Source of the DNA: Mycobacterium paraterrae
GTDB taxonomy: Bacteria; Actinomycetota; Actinomycetes; Mycobacteriales; Mycobacteriaceae
DNA length: 64,000 nucleotides
Direction: 5' to 3'
Assembly (NCBI RefSeq): GCF_022430545.2
Contig: NZ_CP092488.2
Coordinates: 930,001 to 994,000, forward strand
In this document: in pieces, positions 9,199-18,087 of the stretch
Numbering within the stretch: the first letter of the stretch is position 1
How the letters are laid out: each line of letters begins with the position of its first letter
Position numbers and translations under genes: made by a program
Notes under the pieces: model-generated
Databases searched by the model: none
Told to the model about the DNA's origin: nothing
The model's input: the letters and a program-made list of their open reading frames with translations, nothing else

Positions 9199-9930
9199 GT
9201 GCCATACGGTCCCTGCCCCGGTGACCCGATGAGGACGGCTGTCGTCACCGGCGGCGGCTCCGGAATCGGCCTGGCCGTGGCCGAGCGTCTCCGCAAGGAC
9301 GGCTACCGAGTCGCGACCCTAGACCTCACACCGTCGGACACCGAACTCGCGTTCACCGCGGATGTCACCGACCGCGGACAGATCGACGCCGCGCTGGCCG
9401 GCATCCGCGACGCGGTCGGACCGATCACGGTGCTGGTCAACGCCGCCGGACTCGACGGGTTCAAGCGCTTCGCCCACATCGAGTTCGCGGACTGGCAGCG
9501 CGTGATCGACGTCAACCTCAACGGCGTCTTCCACATGATCCAGGCCGTGCTGCCGGACATGCTCGACGCCGGTTGGGGTCGCATCGTCAACATCTCCTCC
9601 TCCAGCACGCATTCCGGCGCGCCCTTCATGACGCACTACGTCGCGGCCAAATCGGCCGTCAACGGCCTGACCAAGGCGCTGGCGCTGGAATATGGGCCGA
9701 ACGGCATCACCGTCAACGCGGTGCCGCCGGGCTTCATCGACACCCCGATGCTGCGCAGCGCCGAGCGACGCGGCAACCTCGGCGACATCGAAAAGACCAT
9801 CGCCGCAACGCCGGTGCGCCGCATCGGCAAGCCCGAGGACATCGCCGCTGCGTGTGCCTTCTTGATCTCCGAGGAGGCCGGCTACATCACCGGTCAGATC
9901 CTGGGCGTCAACGGCGGCCGAAACACTTAG
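9199..9930 (+). CDS. Short-chain dehydrogenase/reductase (SDR)
   Basis: 243 residues, classical SDR with NAD(P)-binding TGGGSGIG, NAAG, and the catalytic Ser (NISSSSTH) and Tyr-Lys pair (HYVAAKSAVNG). It interconverts a hydroxyl and a ketone. GTG 9199 is chosen because GGGAG stands nine bases upstream. The in-frame ATG at 9229 (MRTAVVTGG) is a credible alternative that would remove ten odd leading residues. First gene of SDR - SDR - ferredoxin - P450, directly behind operator copy 2. Likely oxidises a P450-made alcohol or a hydroxyacyl intermediate. Confidence 0.88.
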   Translation: MPYGPCPGDPMRTAVVTGGGSGIGLAVAERLRKDGYRVATLDLTPSDTELAFTADVTDRGQIDAALAGIRDAVGPITVLVNAAGLDGFKRFAHIEFADWQRVIDVNLNGVFHMIQAVLPDMLDAGWGRIVNISSSSTHSGAPFMTHYVAAKSAVNGLTKALALEYGPNGITVNAVPPGFIDTPMLRSAERRGNLGDIEKTIAATPVRRIGKPEDIAAACAFLISEEAGYITGQILGVNGGRNT

Positions 9931-9971
9931 TGGTCCAACGATTTTCAGTTGTGTATCCAAGAGGAGAAGTT

Positions 9972-10844
9972 GTGGGAGAAACGCAGGGCCGGGTAGCGGG
10001 CAAAGTCGCGTTCGTGACGGGCGCGGGTCGGGGTCAAGGCCGTTGTCACGCAGTCCGGCTGGCCGAAGAGGGCGCCGACATCATCGCGGTCGATATCTGC
10101 CACGACATCGACACCATCGGTTATCCGATGGCCGGCCCCGAGGATCTCGACGAGACCGCCCGGCTGATCGAAAAGACCGGCCAACGAGTCGTGACCGCGC
10201 AGGCCGACGTGCGCGATACCGCGGCGCTGCAGACGGCACTCGAGCGCGGGCTCGCCGACTTCGCCAAGCTGGACATCGTCGTGACCGCGGCCGGTGTGGC
10301 CGGCATGAAGGGTCAGCCCCCGTTGCAGGCCTGGACGGACGTGATCAACACCAACTTGATCGGCACGATCAACACCATCCAGGTGGCATTGCCCCACCTC
10401 CGCGAGGGCGCATCGATCGTGGCGACCGGTTCGACCGCGGCACTGATGGACACCTCGAAGAAGGACAATCCGGGCAAAGACCCGGGCGGCATGGCCTACG
10501 TGCACTCCAAGCGCGCGCTGTCGAGCTACGTCCACGACCTCGCGACAGAGCTCTCGGCGTTCGGCATCCGCGCCAACGTCGTGCATCCGACCAACACGAA
10601 TACGCCCATGCTGCAAAGCGAGCCGATGTACCGCTCGTTCCGGCCTGATCTCGAGAACCCGACTCGTGCCGACGCCGAACCGGTCTTCGGGGTGCAGCAG
10701 GCGATGAAAATTCCGTTCGTCGAGCCGGAGGACATCAGCAATGCCGTGCTGTGGCTGGCCTCCGACGAGGCCAGGTATGTGACTGGTTTGCAGCTGCGGG
10801 TAGATGCCGGCGGCTACCTCAAGTGGTACGACTACCGTGCGTAA
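9972..10844 (+). CDS. Mycofactocin-coupled SDR family oxidoreductase
   Basis: 290 residues from GTG 9972, with AGGAG six bases upstream. It has the Rossmann motif TGAGRGQGRCHAVRLAEEGA and the long insertion after the first beta-strands (DICHDIDTIGYPMAGPEDL). It ends with WLASDEARYVTGLQLRVDAGG, and the catalytic Tyr-Lys is YVHSKRA. GRGQGR...EGADIIAVDI is the hallmark of the mycofactocin-associated SDRs, which hold a non-exchangeable nicotinamide re-oxidised through mycofactocin. That assignment is family knowledge. It shares an operon with a ferredoxin and a P450, so oxidation of a hydroxylated product is likely. It is a paralogue of the gene at 47707. Confidence 0.88.
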   Translation: MGETQGRVAGKVAFVTGAGRGQGRCHAVRLAEEGADIIAVDICHDIDTIGYPMAGPEDLDETARLIEKTGQRVVTAQADVRDTAALQTALERGLADFAKLDIVVTAAGVAGMKGQPPLQAWTDVINTNLIGTINTIQVALPHLREGASIVATGSTAALMDTSKKDNPGKDPGGMAYVHSKRALSSYVHDLATELSAFGIRANVVHPTNTNTPMLQSEPMYRSFRPDLENPTRADAEPVFGVQQAMKIPFVEPEDISNAVLWLASDEARYVTGLQLRVDAGGYLKWYDYRA

Positions 10845-10852
10845 GGAAATCC

Positions 10853-11056
10853 ATGAAAGTTCGGGTTGATTCAGACCGTTGCCAGGGCCACACGCTGTGC
10901 TCGATGATCGCGCCCGAGTCCTTCGAGCTCGACGACATCGAGGGTCACGCCTCAGCGGTGGCGGAAGACGTTCCGGCAGAACACGAATCCGCCGTTCGCG
11001 AAGCGGCACAGTCCTGCCCCGAGCAGGCGATTCTCATCACGGAGACGAGCGCATGA
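10853..11056 (+). CDS. Ferredoxin (P450-associated, [3Fe-4S]-type)
   Basis: 67 residues. The ligand pattern is C10-x5-C16 and C55-Pro, with His13 where a fourth cysteine would sit. This is the CxxHxxC...CP form common beside mycobacterial P450s. ATG 10853 has AAGGA upstream, and the stop overlaps the P450 start (ATGA), so the two are translated together. It should pass single electrons from a reductase to the P450 at 11053. No matching reductase gene is adjacent. Confidence 0.92.
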   Translation: MKVRVDSDRCQGHTLCSMIAPESFELDDIEGHASAVAEDVPAEHESAVREAAQSCPEQAILITETSA

Positions 11057-12408
11057 CCGTCGACGACGATATCGAGCGCAAGAAGAACCGCTACCACTTC
11101 GACCGGCACACCCCGGAGTATCGGGAGCAGTTCGAGAAGATCACCGAAGAGATCCACGAGAAATGCCCGGTTGCGTGGACCGACACCTATGACGGCCACT
11201 GGGTGGCGGGCGGCAGCCAGGCGGTGTTCGAACTCGCCCGCTGCCCGGTCGTGTCCAACGACCACGACGTCAACGGAGAACGCAAGGGCTATCAAGGCAT
11301 TTCGATCCCGAAGGCCAAGCGAGCGAGCGGTGTGCGCGGCGGCATCCTCGAGATGGACGAGCCCGAGCACCGGATCTACCGCACCGTACTCAACCCGTAC
11401 CTGTCACCGGCCGCGGTCAAGCGCTGGGTACCGTTCATCGACGACGTGACCCGCGCGTGTCTCGACGAGAAGATCGAGCAAGGCCGGATCGACTTTGTTG
11501 ACGACCTGGCCAACATCGTGCCCGCGGTGCTGACACTGGCGATGCTCGGTATCCCGCTGAAGAACTGGGCGATCTACAGCGAACCGGTGCACGCATCGGT
11601 ATACACCCCGGAGCATTCTCCCGACATCGACAAGGTCGTCGCCATGCACCGGCAGATGGGGCTGGATCTTCTGACCAACATGCTTGAGATCAGGGAGAAT
11701 CCCCGTCCCGGTATCGTCAACGGACTGCTGCAGATGCGCATCGACGGTGAGCCCGCACCGGACATAGAAATCCTCGGGAACCTCGGGTTGGTGATCGGAG
11801 GTGGATTCGACACCACCACCGCGCTGACCGCGCACTCGATGGAGTGGCTGTCGCAGCATCCCGACGAACGCGAGCGCCTCAGCCGCGAGCGGGACACCTT
11901 GCTGGATTCCGCCACCGAGGAATTCCTGCGCTACTACACGCCCGCCCCGGGCGACGGCCGCACCTTCTCCGACGACGTCGAACTCGAAGGGACGCAGTTC
12001 AAAGAGGGTGAGCGGCTGTGGATCTCGTGGGCGATGGCCAACCGCGACCCCTCGGTGTTCCACGAACCCAACGAAATCATTCTCGACCGTAAAGGCAACC
12101 GGCATTTCAGCTTTGGCTTGGGAGTGCACCGTTGTATCGGCTCGAACGTCGCGCGGACGGTGTTCAAGTCGATGCTGACCGCGGTGCTGGACCGGATGCC
12201 GGACTACGAGTGCGACCCCGAGGGCACTGTGCACTACGAGACCATCGGCGTCATCCAGGGCATGCGCCACCTGCCGGCTACCTTCACCCCCGGCAAGCGG
12301 TTGGGCGCGGGCTTGGACGAGACGCTGGAGAAGCTGCAGAGGATCTGCGACGAGCAGGAACTGGCCCGCCCGATCACCGAGCGCAAGGAAACCGCGGTCA
12401 TCGACTGA
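11053..12408 (+). CDS. Cytochrome P450
   Basis: 451 residues, soluble heme-thiolate monooxygenase. The I-helix is GGGFDTTTALT, the ExxR motif is EEFLRY, and the heme loop is FSFGLGVHRCIG with Cys361 as the heme ligand. About 90 residues follow the Cys, including an unusual charged tail of roughly 30 residues (ETLEKLQRICDEQELARPI). It is co-translated with its ferredoxin. The CYP family cannot be named with confidence. The following gene at 12451 is on the same strand but encodes an exported protein. Confidence 0.93.
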   Translation: MTVDDDIERKKNRYHFDRHTPEYREQFEKITEEIHEKCPVAWTDTYDGHWVAGGSQAVFELARCPVVSNDHDVNGERKGYQGISIPKAKRASGVRGGILEMDEPEHRIYRTVLNPYLSPAAVKRWVPFIDDVTRACLDEKIEQGRIDFVDDLANIVPAVLTLAMLGIPLKNWAIYSEPVHASVYTPEHSPDIDKVVAMHRQMGLDLLTNMLEIRENPRPGIVNGLLQMRIDGEPAPDIEILGNLGLVIGGGFDTTTALTAHSMEWLSQHPDERERLSRERDTLLDSATEEFLRYYTPAPGDGRTFSDDVELEGTQFKEGERLWISWAMANRDPSVFHEPNEIILDRKGNRHFSFGLGVHRCIGSNVARTVFKSMLTAVLDRMPDYECDPEGTVHYETIGVIQGMRHLPATFTPGKRLGAGLDETLEKLQRICDEQELARPITERKETAVID

Positions 12409-12450
12409 AAATCGGCCTATATTCGGCCCACGGACGCAAAGGGGCACGAG

Positions 12451-12882
12451 GTGAAGTCGTTGGCGTTGAGCGGCGCTTTGGTGGCGGCGAGCGTGACACT
12501 GTCGCCGGTGGCGCATGCCCACATGCCGTATGGCAACTACCGGGTGGAGAGCCCGCGCGACCCCGGTCACTCGTGGATCTGGGCGTTGCGTCCATGCGAG
12601 CCCGGTCACCCTGACGACTGCCTCCGGGACCAGGCCCAGCCCAGGCCCAATGGCCAAGCGACCCCGTGGTATTCCGAAGCACACCTGGCGAACGGCACGT
12701 ACACCATGACCGTCGACGTCCCCGACGGTGTGCGTTGCCTGGTCTACTTCCTGCCCTCACACGACGTCTACACCTGGGACGCGGTATCCCTCAGCGGTTC
12801 GGTGACGTCCACCTATGACAAGAGCTGCGGCAACGGCCCGGGCGGCACCGCCAGCTGGCCGTTCAACCTCGTCCGTGAATAA
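12451..12882 (+). CDS. Small secreted protein of unknown function
   Basis: 143 residues from GTG 12451, with AAAGGGG upstream. A signal peptide is evident: MKS, a hydrophobic core, and a likely signal-peptidase site after AHA at about residue 24. The mature protein is about 120 residues, rich in Pro, Trp and Tyr, with Cys residues that could form disulphides (RPCEPGH, DDCLRD, GVRCLV, KSCGNG). Such small exported proteins are common in mycobacteria; I cannot assign a function. It ends two bases before the converging ACAD stop, leaving no room for a terminator. Confidence 0.8.
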   Translation: MKSLALSGALVAASVTLSPVAHAHMPYGNYRVESPRDPGHSWIWALRPCEPGHPDDCLRDQAQPRPNGQATPWYSEAHLANGTYTMTVDVPDGVRCLVYFLPSHDVYTWDAVSLSGSVTSTYDKSCGNGPGGTASWPFNLVRE

Positions 12883-12884
12883 AG

Positions 12885-14063
12885 TCAGCGAGACGGCAGG
12901 CCGAGTACCCGCTGAGCAATGATGTTGCGCTGGATCTCCGAGGTCCCACCGGCGATGGTTCCGGAGAAACTGCGGGCATAGCGCTCGAACCAGCTGCCAA
13001 AGTAATGGTCGAGGTTCATCGGCTCGTAAGGTCCGGTGAGCGCCGGATGGATCAGACCGCCGGATCCCGCTGCGGACAAAGCGTTTTCGCATGCTTGCCG
13101 CTCGGCTTCCGAGCCGAGTAGCTTGAGCACCGACAGCGCAGGCACGTCCTCCTCCCCTCGGGCTGCTCGTGCCAGCGCCACCGATCCGAGCAAGCGAAGC
13201 GCCTGTCGGTCCATGATCGCGGTGGCGTACTGGTCACGCTCGAGGGAGTTCGACGGGTGGAAGTCGGTGATGACGTTGTCCAGCCGATCAGCAAAGCCGA
13301 GCCACATCATCGTGCGCTCGTGTCCCAGTGAGCCGTTGGCGACACCCCAGCCCTGGTTCAGCGGCCCGACGAGGTTTTCCGCCGGCACCTTCACGTCTTC
13401 GAAGAACACCTCGTTGAAGTCGAGGTTGTCCTGGCCACAGATGTCGGCAAACGGGCGGCGGGTGACGCCTGGGGTGTCGGTGGGGATCACCAGTGCGCTG
13501 ATCCCCTTGTGCTTCGGCGCATCTGGGTCGGTGCGCACGAAGGTCAACAGCACGTCGGCGTCGTGAGCGCCCGACGTCCAGACCTTCTGGCCGTTGACCA
13601 CGAAGTGGTCGCCGTCGAGCACCGCCTTCGTCCGCAGCGAGGCCAGATCGGATCCGGCACTCGGTTCGCTCATGCCAAGCGACGCGGTGATCTCGGCACG
13701 CAGAATCGGCACCGCCCAGCGCTGCTTCTGCTCGTCGCTACCGAACGAAATAAGCGATGCGGCAACGATATTGACGCCCTGGGGGTTGAAGCTGTGGTAG
13801 ATCCGCCGCTTGCACAGCTCCTCCAAATACACATACTGCTGCAGAACGGTGGCATGACGGCCGCCGAATTCCGGTGGCTGGGTGGGCAGCAACCACCCGT
13901 GGTCGAACAACAGGCGCTGCCAGCGACGCGCCCAATCCGGCATGTGCGACACCGATTTCGGCCGCTCGACGGCTTCGGCCGCGGCGGCGGGAGCGTGCTC
14001 GTCGAGGAAGGCGACGAACTCGTCGCGGAACGCCTCGACATCGGGATCAAAGGTGAGCTGCAC
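12885..14063 (-). CDS. Acyl-CoA dehydrogenase (FadE-type)
   Basis: 392 residues. It removes hydrogens from the alpha-beta bond of an acyl-CoA, passing electrons from FAD to an ETF. The FAD/substrate motifs MSEPSAGSDLASLRTKA and VNGQKVWTSGAHDAD are present, with catalytic Glu376 in GGTSEIQRNIIAQRVLG. It lies 17 bp inside the end of the second ACAD gene (14047-15057), so the two are translationally coupled and may form an alpha2-beta2 enzyme like the steroid-degrading FadE pairs. It is strikingly similar in length and sequence to the ACAD at 44183-45358. Confidence 0.92.
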   Translation of the reverse strand: MQLTFDPDVEAFRDEFVAFLDEHAPAAAAEAVERPKSVSHMPDWARRWQRLLFDHGWLLPTQPPEFGGRHATVLQQYVYLEELCKRRIYHSFNPQGVNIVAASLISFGSDEQKQRWAVPILRAEITASLGMSEPSAGSDLASLRTKAVLDGDHFVVNGQKVWTSGAHDADVLLTFVRTDPDAPKHKGISALVIPTDTPGVTRRPFADICGQDNLDFNEVFFEDVKVPAENLVGPLNQGWGVANGSLGHERTMMWLGFADRLDNVITDFHPSNSLERDQYATAIMDRQALRLLGSVALARAARGEEDVPALSVLKLLGSEAERQACENALSAAGSGGLIHPALTGPYEPMNLDHYFGSWFERYARSFSGTIAGGTSEIQRNIIAQRVLGLPSR

Positions 14064-15057
14064 GGTACTCCTCGGTGACTCTTGCGCGGTGCTCGGCGGT
14101 ACCGCCCAGCATGAGCTCGCCGGCCTTGGCCCGCTTCAGGGCGAATTGCAGATCGTTCTCCCAGGTGAATCCCATCGCGCCGAACAGCTGTAAGCCGTGT
14201 CGGAAGACCAGCGACTGACATTCGCCCGCACCCGCTTTCGCCATCGCGGCGGCCAGTCGACGTCGCGGGTCGTCACCGGCGATGGTCAGCGCCGAATAGT
14301 AGGCAAGCGCTCGGGCGCGTTCGATCGCAACATGCATATCTGCCGCCTTGTGCTGGACGGCCTGGAACGATCCGATGGGCACCCCGAACTGGTGCCGGCT
14401 GCGCACATGGTCGAGGACCAGGTCCAGAATGCGTTGGCAGGCACCGACCATCGTCATCGCCATACCCATCAGCGCGACGTGGTGAGCGCGGTCGGTGTCG
14501 ACCCGCACCCGCGCGGAATCCGGCAACCGCAGTCCGTTGAAGGTCAGGTCCGCAATATGCAGCACGGGGTCGAGTACGGCGCTGCGACGCCGAGACAGCC
14601 GCTCTCCCGCGTCGTCGGCGTTGACGATGAACACCGCGGCATCGGTCACCACGGCAAGCCACTGGGCCCGGTCGCCGTCAAGCACGTGCCGGGCAGTGCC
14701 GTCCAGAACCCAGTCCTCGCCATCCCGGTGCACAGTGATTCCGGTGTAGACGGCGGTCCCGGACGCCTGCGGGTCGAAGCGATCGCCGGCCAGCGGCGCG
14801 AATTGGGTCATTGTCGCCAGGAACGGTGTGGGGTCGGTGGCGCGCCCGAGCTCTTCGAGAACGATGGCCAATTCAACGGCGTTATCGGGGTCGCTCATGT
14901 CGGTCCAGCCGTGCTCGACGTAGGCCTTCCAAACCGGCGCCGGGTCGACGCCGTCCTCGGCGATTGCCCTGACCAGCGCCGGTGGGCACTGCTTGCCGAC
15001 GGCGTCCCGGACGGTTTCCTGCCAGAGCCGCTGATCAGCGTCGAATTCCAGCAGCAT
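14047..15057 (-). CDS. Acyl-CoA dehydrogenase, partner subunit
   Basis: 336 residues, a shorter and more divergent ACAD. The N-terminal helical and middle beta domains are eroded, with no clear SEPGxGSD motif. The C-terminal helical domain is good (RSRHQFGVPIGSFQAVQHKAADM and LQLFGAMGFTWENDLQFALKRAK), with GGTAEHR placing a possible catalytic Glu at 322. Starting 31 bp from the perfect operator at 15089, it leads a two-gene unit with 12885-14063. Paired full-length plus short ACADs are typical of heteromeric enzymes acting on bulky, steroid-like acyl-CoAs. Confidence 0.85.
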   Translation of the reverse strand: MLLEFDADQRLWQETVRDAVGKQCPPALVRAIAEDGVDPAPVWKAYVEHGWTDMSDPDNAVELAIVLEELGRATDPTPFLATMTQFAPLAGDRFDPQASGTAVYTGITVHRDGEDWVLDGTARHVLDGDRAQWLAVVTDAAVFIVNADDAGERLSRRRSAVLDPVLHIADLTFNGLRLPDSARVRVDTDRAHHVALMGMAMTMVGACQRILDLVLDHVRSRHQFGVPIGSFQAVQHKAADMHVAIERARALAYYSALTIAGDDPRRRLAAAMAKAGAGECQSLVFRHGLQLFGAMGFTWENDLQFALKRAKAGELMLGGTAEHRARVTEEYRAAHL

Positions 15058-15088
15058 TCCGCCACTCCTTAGATCGTCAACGTGCTGT

Positions 15089-15103
15089 GAGAATATTATT
15101 CTC
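15089..15103. promoter_or_regulatory. Palindromic operator copy 3 (perfect)
   Basis: GAGAATATTATTCTC, a perfect dyad, ending 31 bp upstream of the ACAD start at 15057. The surrounding sequence is notably AT-rich for this genome, as expected for a promoter. Confidence 0.68.
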
Positions 15104-15198
15104 TTAATAGCACAGTGACAATCTCGCCGAGCTTCGCCGGATCACGATCCAGGCTGTCGAGTAGGCGGCCGGCGTCCCGATCGCCGTCGATTAGCAGT

Positions 15199-15213
15199 GA
15201 GAATGCTATTATC
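15199..15213. promoter_or_regulatory. Palindromic operator copy 4 (one mismatch)
   Basis: GAGAATGCTATTATC, an 11/12 match, with flanking CAG...CTG extending the dyad. It is 166 bp upstream of the chosen amidohydrolase start at 15380, so it may sit at that promoter with a long leader. Confidence 0.58.
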
Positions 15214-15379
15214 GCTGAGCAAGAACATCGCTCACATCTGCACATCCCGAATGCGGCTCCTATCAGGAACGATGGGTAATCGAAATGCTTACGGGAAACC
15301 CGTTGAATAGCGGTGAACGGCGATGTTAGTTTGGCTAGCAGACGGGACGCAGTCGGTCCACTCGCGGAAGGCGGTTCAG

Positions 15380-16471
15380 GTGATCGAGCACCCAGACGGG
15401 ACGCGCACACCACTGATCGACGCCAGCGTGCACATCTTCTTCTCATCAAACAAAGAACTGCGCTCCGTTCTGCGTGAGCCGTTCAAGAGCCGCGGCTTTC
15501 CGGACTACGAAATGGACTGGTATGGCGCTCCGGGCGGCGAATACGCCCCGAAGACCCGGGGCCCGGAACGCCAGTACCCAGGCTCTGACCCGGATTTCGT
15601 TGGTAACGAACTGTTTTCGAACCGCGGCGTCGATGTCGCCGTGTTGCACCCGATGGCACGCGGCATCATGCCGGACCGCCACCTGGGCACCGCGCTGCAC
15701 GCCGCACACAACGAGATGATGGTGTCGAAGTGGCTGGAGCACAGCGAATTCGGCGATCGATTCCGCGGCACCATCCGGGTGAACCCCGACGACATCGCGG
15801 GGTCACTCAAAGAGATCCAGAAGTGGCGCTCGCACCCGCGCGTCGTCCAGATCGGCGTCCCATTGCAGTCGCGTGAGGTGTACGGCAAGCCGCAGTTCTG
15901 GCCGTTGTGGGAAGCCGCCGCTGATGCCGGTCTGCCGGTCGCGGCGCACATCGAGGTCGGTTCGGGCATCGCCAATCCGCCGACACCGAACGGCAACACC
16001 CGCGTCTACGAGCACTACGTGAGCTTCATGGCGCTGAACTACCTGTATCACCAGATGAACATGATCGCCGAAGGCGTCTTCGAACGTTTTCCCACGTTGA
16101 AATTCGTCTGGGGCGACGGCGCCGCCGACTTCATCACGCCATTCATCTGGCGGATGGACACCTTCGGCCGTCCACACCTCGAACAGACGCCATGGGCGCC
16201 AAAGATCCCGAGCGACTATCTGCCCGGGCACATCTATTTCGTGCAAGGCAGCCTCGACGGGCCCGGCGACACCGATTTCGCCGGTGAGTGGTTCGGCTTC
16301 ACCGGCAAGGACGACATGGTGATGTTCGGCTCCAGTTACCCGCACTGGCAATGCGGCGACATCCACAGACTGCCCAAGGCGCTGTCTTCCGAACAACGGG
16401 AGAAGGTGTGCTGGCGCAACGCGGCCAACCTGTACGGGATCGACGTTTCGGCCGATCTCGCGGCCGGCTAG
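15380..16471 (+). CDS. Amidohydrolase-2 family TIM-barrel protein
   Basis: 363 residues from GTG 15380, chosen because GGAAGG lies eight bases upstream; the frame is open a further 19 codons. The fold signals of the amidohydrolase_2 / ACMSD-like family are present: LIDASVHIF near the N-terminus, then LPVAAHIEVGSG, FPTLKFVWGDGAADFI and MFGSSYPHW. Family members are metal-dependent hydrolases or non-oxidative decarboxylases. The usual N-terminal D-x-H is not obvious (DASVH), so metal binding may be unusual. It is followed by a second family member at 16513. Confidence 0.85.
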   Translation: MIEHPDGTRTPLIDASVHIFFSSNKELRSVLREPFKSRGFPDYEMDWYGAPGGEYAPKTRGPERQYPGSDPDFVGNELFSNRGVDVAVLHPMARGIMPDRHLGTALHAAHNEMMVSKWLEHSEFGDRFRGTIRVNPDDIAGSLKEIQKWRSHPRVVQIGVPLQSREVYGKPQFWPLWEAAADAGLPVAAHIEVGSGIANPPTPNGNTRVYEHYVSFMALNYLYHQMNMIAEGVFERFPTLKFVWGDGAADFITPFIWRMDTFGRPHLEQTPWAPKIPSDYLPGHIYFVQGSLDGPGDTDFAGEWFGFTGKDDMVMFGSSYPHWQCGDIHRLPKALSSEQREKVCWRNAANLYGIDVSADLAAG

Positions 16472-16512
16472 TCGCAGAATAGACAGAACCGCCGGAGAGC
16501 GAGGAGATCGAT

Positions 16513-17658
16513 ATGACGCTGACCCATTCGCAGGAGCGCGTTCCGGCCGCGGAGCGCATCGCCGTTCGCTGCGTCGACTCCGATGTCCACCCCGCACCGC
16601 GACGCGGCGAGCTGATCCAGTACATCCCGGAGCCGTGGCGCAGCAAATACTTCCTCAACCGCGAAGTCGGTGAGCAGATCTACTACGACGCCCCGGACTA
16701 CGCGCACAGCTACGCGATGCGCACCGACGCCTTCCCTCCGGACGGTGAATTCGCTTGCAGCGACCCGGATATGGCTTTCCGGCAGCTGATCATGGAAGCG
16801 GGAGCCGATATCGCAATCCTCGAGCCCGCGGCCTACCCGGCGCGACTGCCCGAGGCGCAGCACGCAATGTCGGCCGCGTTGAACGAATGGCAGGCTCACC
16901 ACTGGCTCGACAGCCACAACAACTGGCACGAGCGGTGGCGCGGCTCGATCTGCGCGGCCATCGAGGAGCCCCAGGAGTCGGTGCGCGAGATCGAGAAGTG
17001 GGCGGGCCATCCTTACATGGCGCAGATTTTGATCAAGGCCGAGCCGCGGCCGCCCTGGGGCAACCCGAAATACGATCCGATCTGGGCCGCCGCCACCAAG
17101 CACGACATGCCGGTGAGCTGCCACCTGTCCCGCAGTCACTTCGAGGAGCTGCCGGCTCCCCCGGTCGGCTATCCGAGCTACAACCACGATTTCATGGTCA
17201 CGTACTCCCTGCTGGCCGCCAACCAGGTGATGAGCCTGATCTTCGACGGCGTCTTCGACCGGTTCCCGACGCTGCGCATCGTGTTCGTCGAGCATGCGTT
17301 CAGCTGGATCCTGCCGCTGATGTGGCGGATGGACGCGATCTACGACGCGCGCAAGTCATGGCTCGACATCAAGCGCAAGCCGTCGGAGTACGTCAAGGAG
17401 CACATCAAGTTCACCACGCAGCCACTGGATTACCCCGAGGACAAGACGGAGTTGACCCGGGCGCTGGAATGGATGGAGTGCGAGAAGATCTTGCTGTTCT
17501 CGTCGGATTACCCGCACTGGACCTTCGATGACCCGCGTTGGCTGGTCAAGCATCTGCCCAAGCACGCGCGGGATGCGGTCATGTACAAGAACGGCATTGC
17601 GACATACCACCTTCCAGAGACGGTTCCCGTCCTCGAGGGCCAGGTCCGGGTGCTCTGA
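16513..17658 (+). CDS. Amidohydrolase-2 family TIM-barrel protein
   Basis: 381 residues. Motifs in order are CVDSDVHPAPRRGEL (D-x-D-x-H metal site), MPVSCHLSRSHF, FPTLRIVFVEHAFSWILPLMWRMD and LLFSSDYPHWTFDDP. This resembles the ACMSD-like decarboxylase/hydrolase group, where His and Asp hold a divalent metal. It has no overlap with its relative upstream (41 bp gap) and is followed immediately by the Rieske ferredoxin start at 17659. It has strong similarity in arrangement, though not identity, to 36637 and 54187. The reaction is not known. Confidence 0.88.
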   Translation: MTLTHSQERVPAAERIAVRCVDSDVHPAPRRGELIQYIPEPWRSKYFLNREVGEQIYYDAPDYAHSYAMRTDAFPPDGEFACSDPDMAFRQLIMEAGADIAILEPAAYPARLPEAQHAMSAALNEWQAHHWLDSHNNWHERWRGSICAAIEEPQESVREIEKWAGHPYMAQILIKAEPRPPWGNPKYDPIWAAATKHDMPVSCHLSRSHFEELPAPPVGYPSYNHDFMVTYSLLAANQVMSLIFDGVFDRFPTLRIVFVEHAFSWILPLMWRMDAIYDARKSWLDIKRKPSEYVKEHIKFTTQPLDYPEDKTELTRALEWMECEKILLFSSDYPHWTFDDPRWLVKHLPKHARDAVMYKNGIATYHLPETVPVLEGQVRVL

Positions 17659-18072
17659 GTGCCTGACGAAACCACCCGGCCCGATTCACCGCTGGGCCAG
17701 CCCAGACTCGCCCAGGGCCGTGAGCACGTCGTGGCAACCGTCGACGAAATCCCCTCAGGTAAGCACAAATTGGTCCCGATCGGCCGCCACGGCGTCGGTG
17801 TGTACAACGTCAACGGAACCTTCTACGCGATCGCCAACTACTGCCCGCATCAGGGCGGTCCGCTGTGTTCGGGTCGGGCACGCGGACTCACGGTCGTGGA
17901 CGAGACCGCGCCGGGGGACGCGGTGATGGTGCGTGATAAGGAGTACATCTACTGTCCTTGGCACCAATGGGGTTTCGAGCTGGCGACCGGCACGACCGCG
18001 GTCAAGCCGGAGTGGAGCATCCGCACCTATCCGGTACGAGTCGTCGGCAACGACGTCCTGGTACAGGCCTGA
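17659..18072 (+). CDS. Rieske [2Fe-2S] ferredoxin-like protein
   Basis: 137 residues from GTG 17659, directly after the amidohydrolase stop. The Rieske ligands are C62-Pro-H64 and C99-Pro-Trp-H102, with a spacer of 34 residues instead of the usual 15-17. The extra residues (GRARGLTVVDETAPGDAV) form an inserted loop. It is an electron carrier or regulatory subunit, presumably for an oxygenase. No oxygenase alpha subunit is adjacent; the nearest is at 38923. Confidence 0.88.
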   Translation: MPDETTRPDSPLGQPRLAQGREHVVATVDEIPSGKHKLVPIGRHGVGVYNVNGTFYAIANYCPHQGGPLCSGRARGLTVVDETAPGDAVMVRDKEYIYCPWHQWGFELATGTTAVKPEWSIRTYPVRVVGNDVLVQA

Positions 18073-18087
18073 TCGATAGGAGAATCT

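Larger units (their letters stand above)
15058..15379. other. Divergent intergenic regulatory region
   Basis: 322 bp between the ACAD pair (minus) and the amidohydrolase unit (plus). It holds a perfect operator copy near the left end (15089-15103) and a one-mismatch copy about 110 bp away (15199-15213). I see no protein-like reading frame or RNA gene in it. Two spaced sites would allow control of both divergent promoters. Confidence 0.55.

Noticed and set aside
11031..11038. ATTCTC half-site near the end of the ferredoxin gene
   Set aside because: Coding sequence with only a 4/6 left half; no gene start nearby that lacks another explanation.
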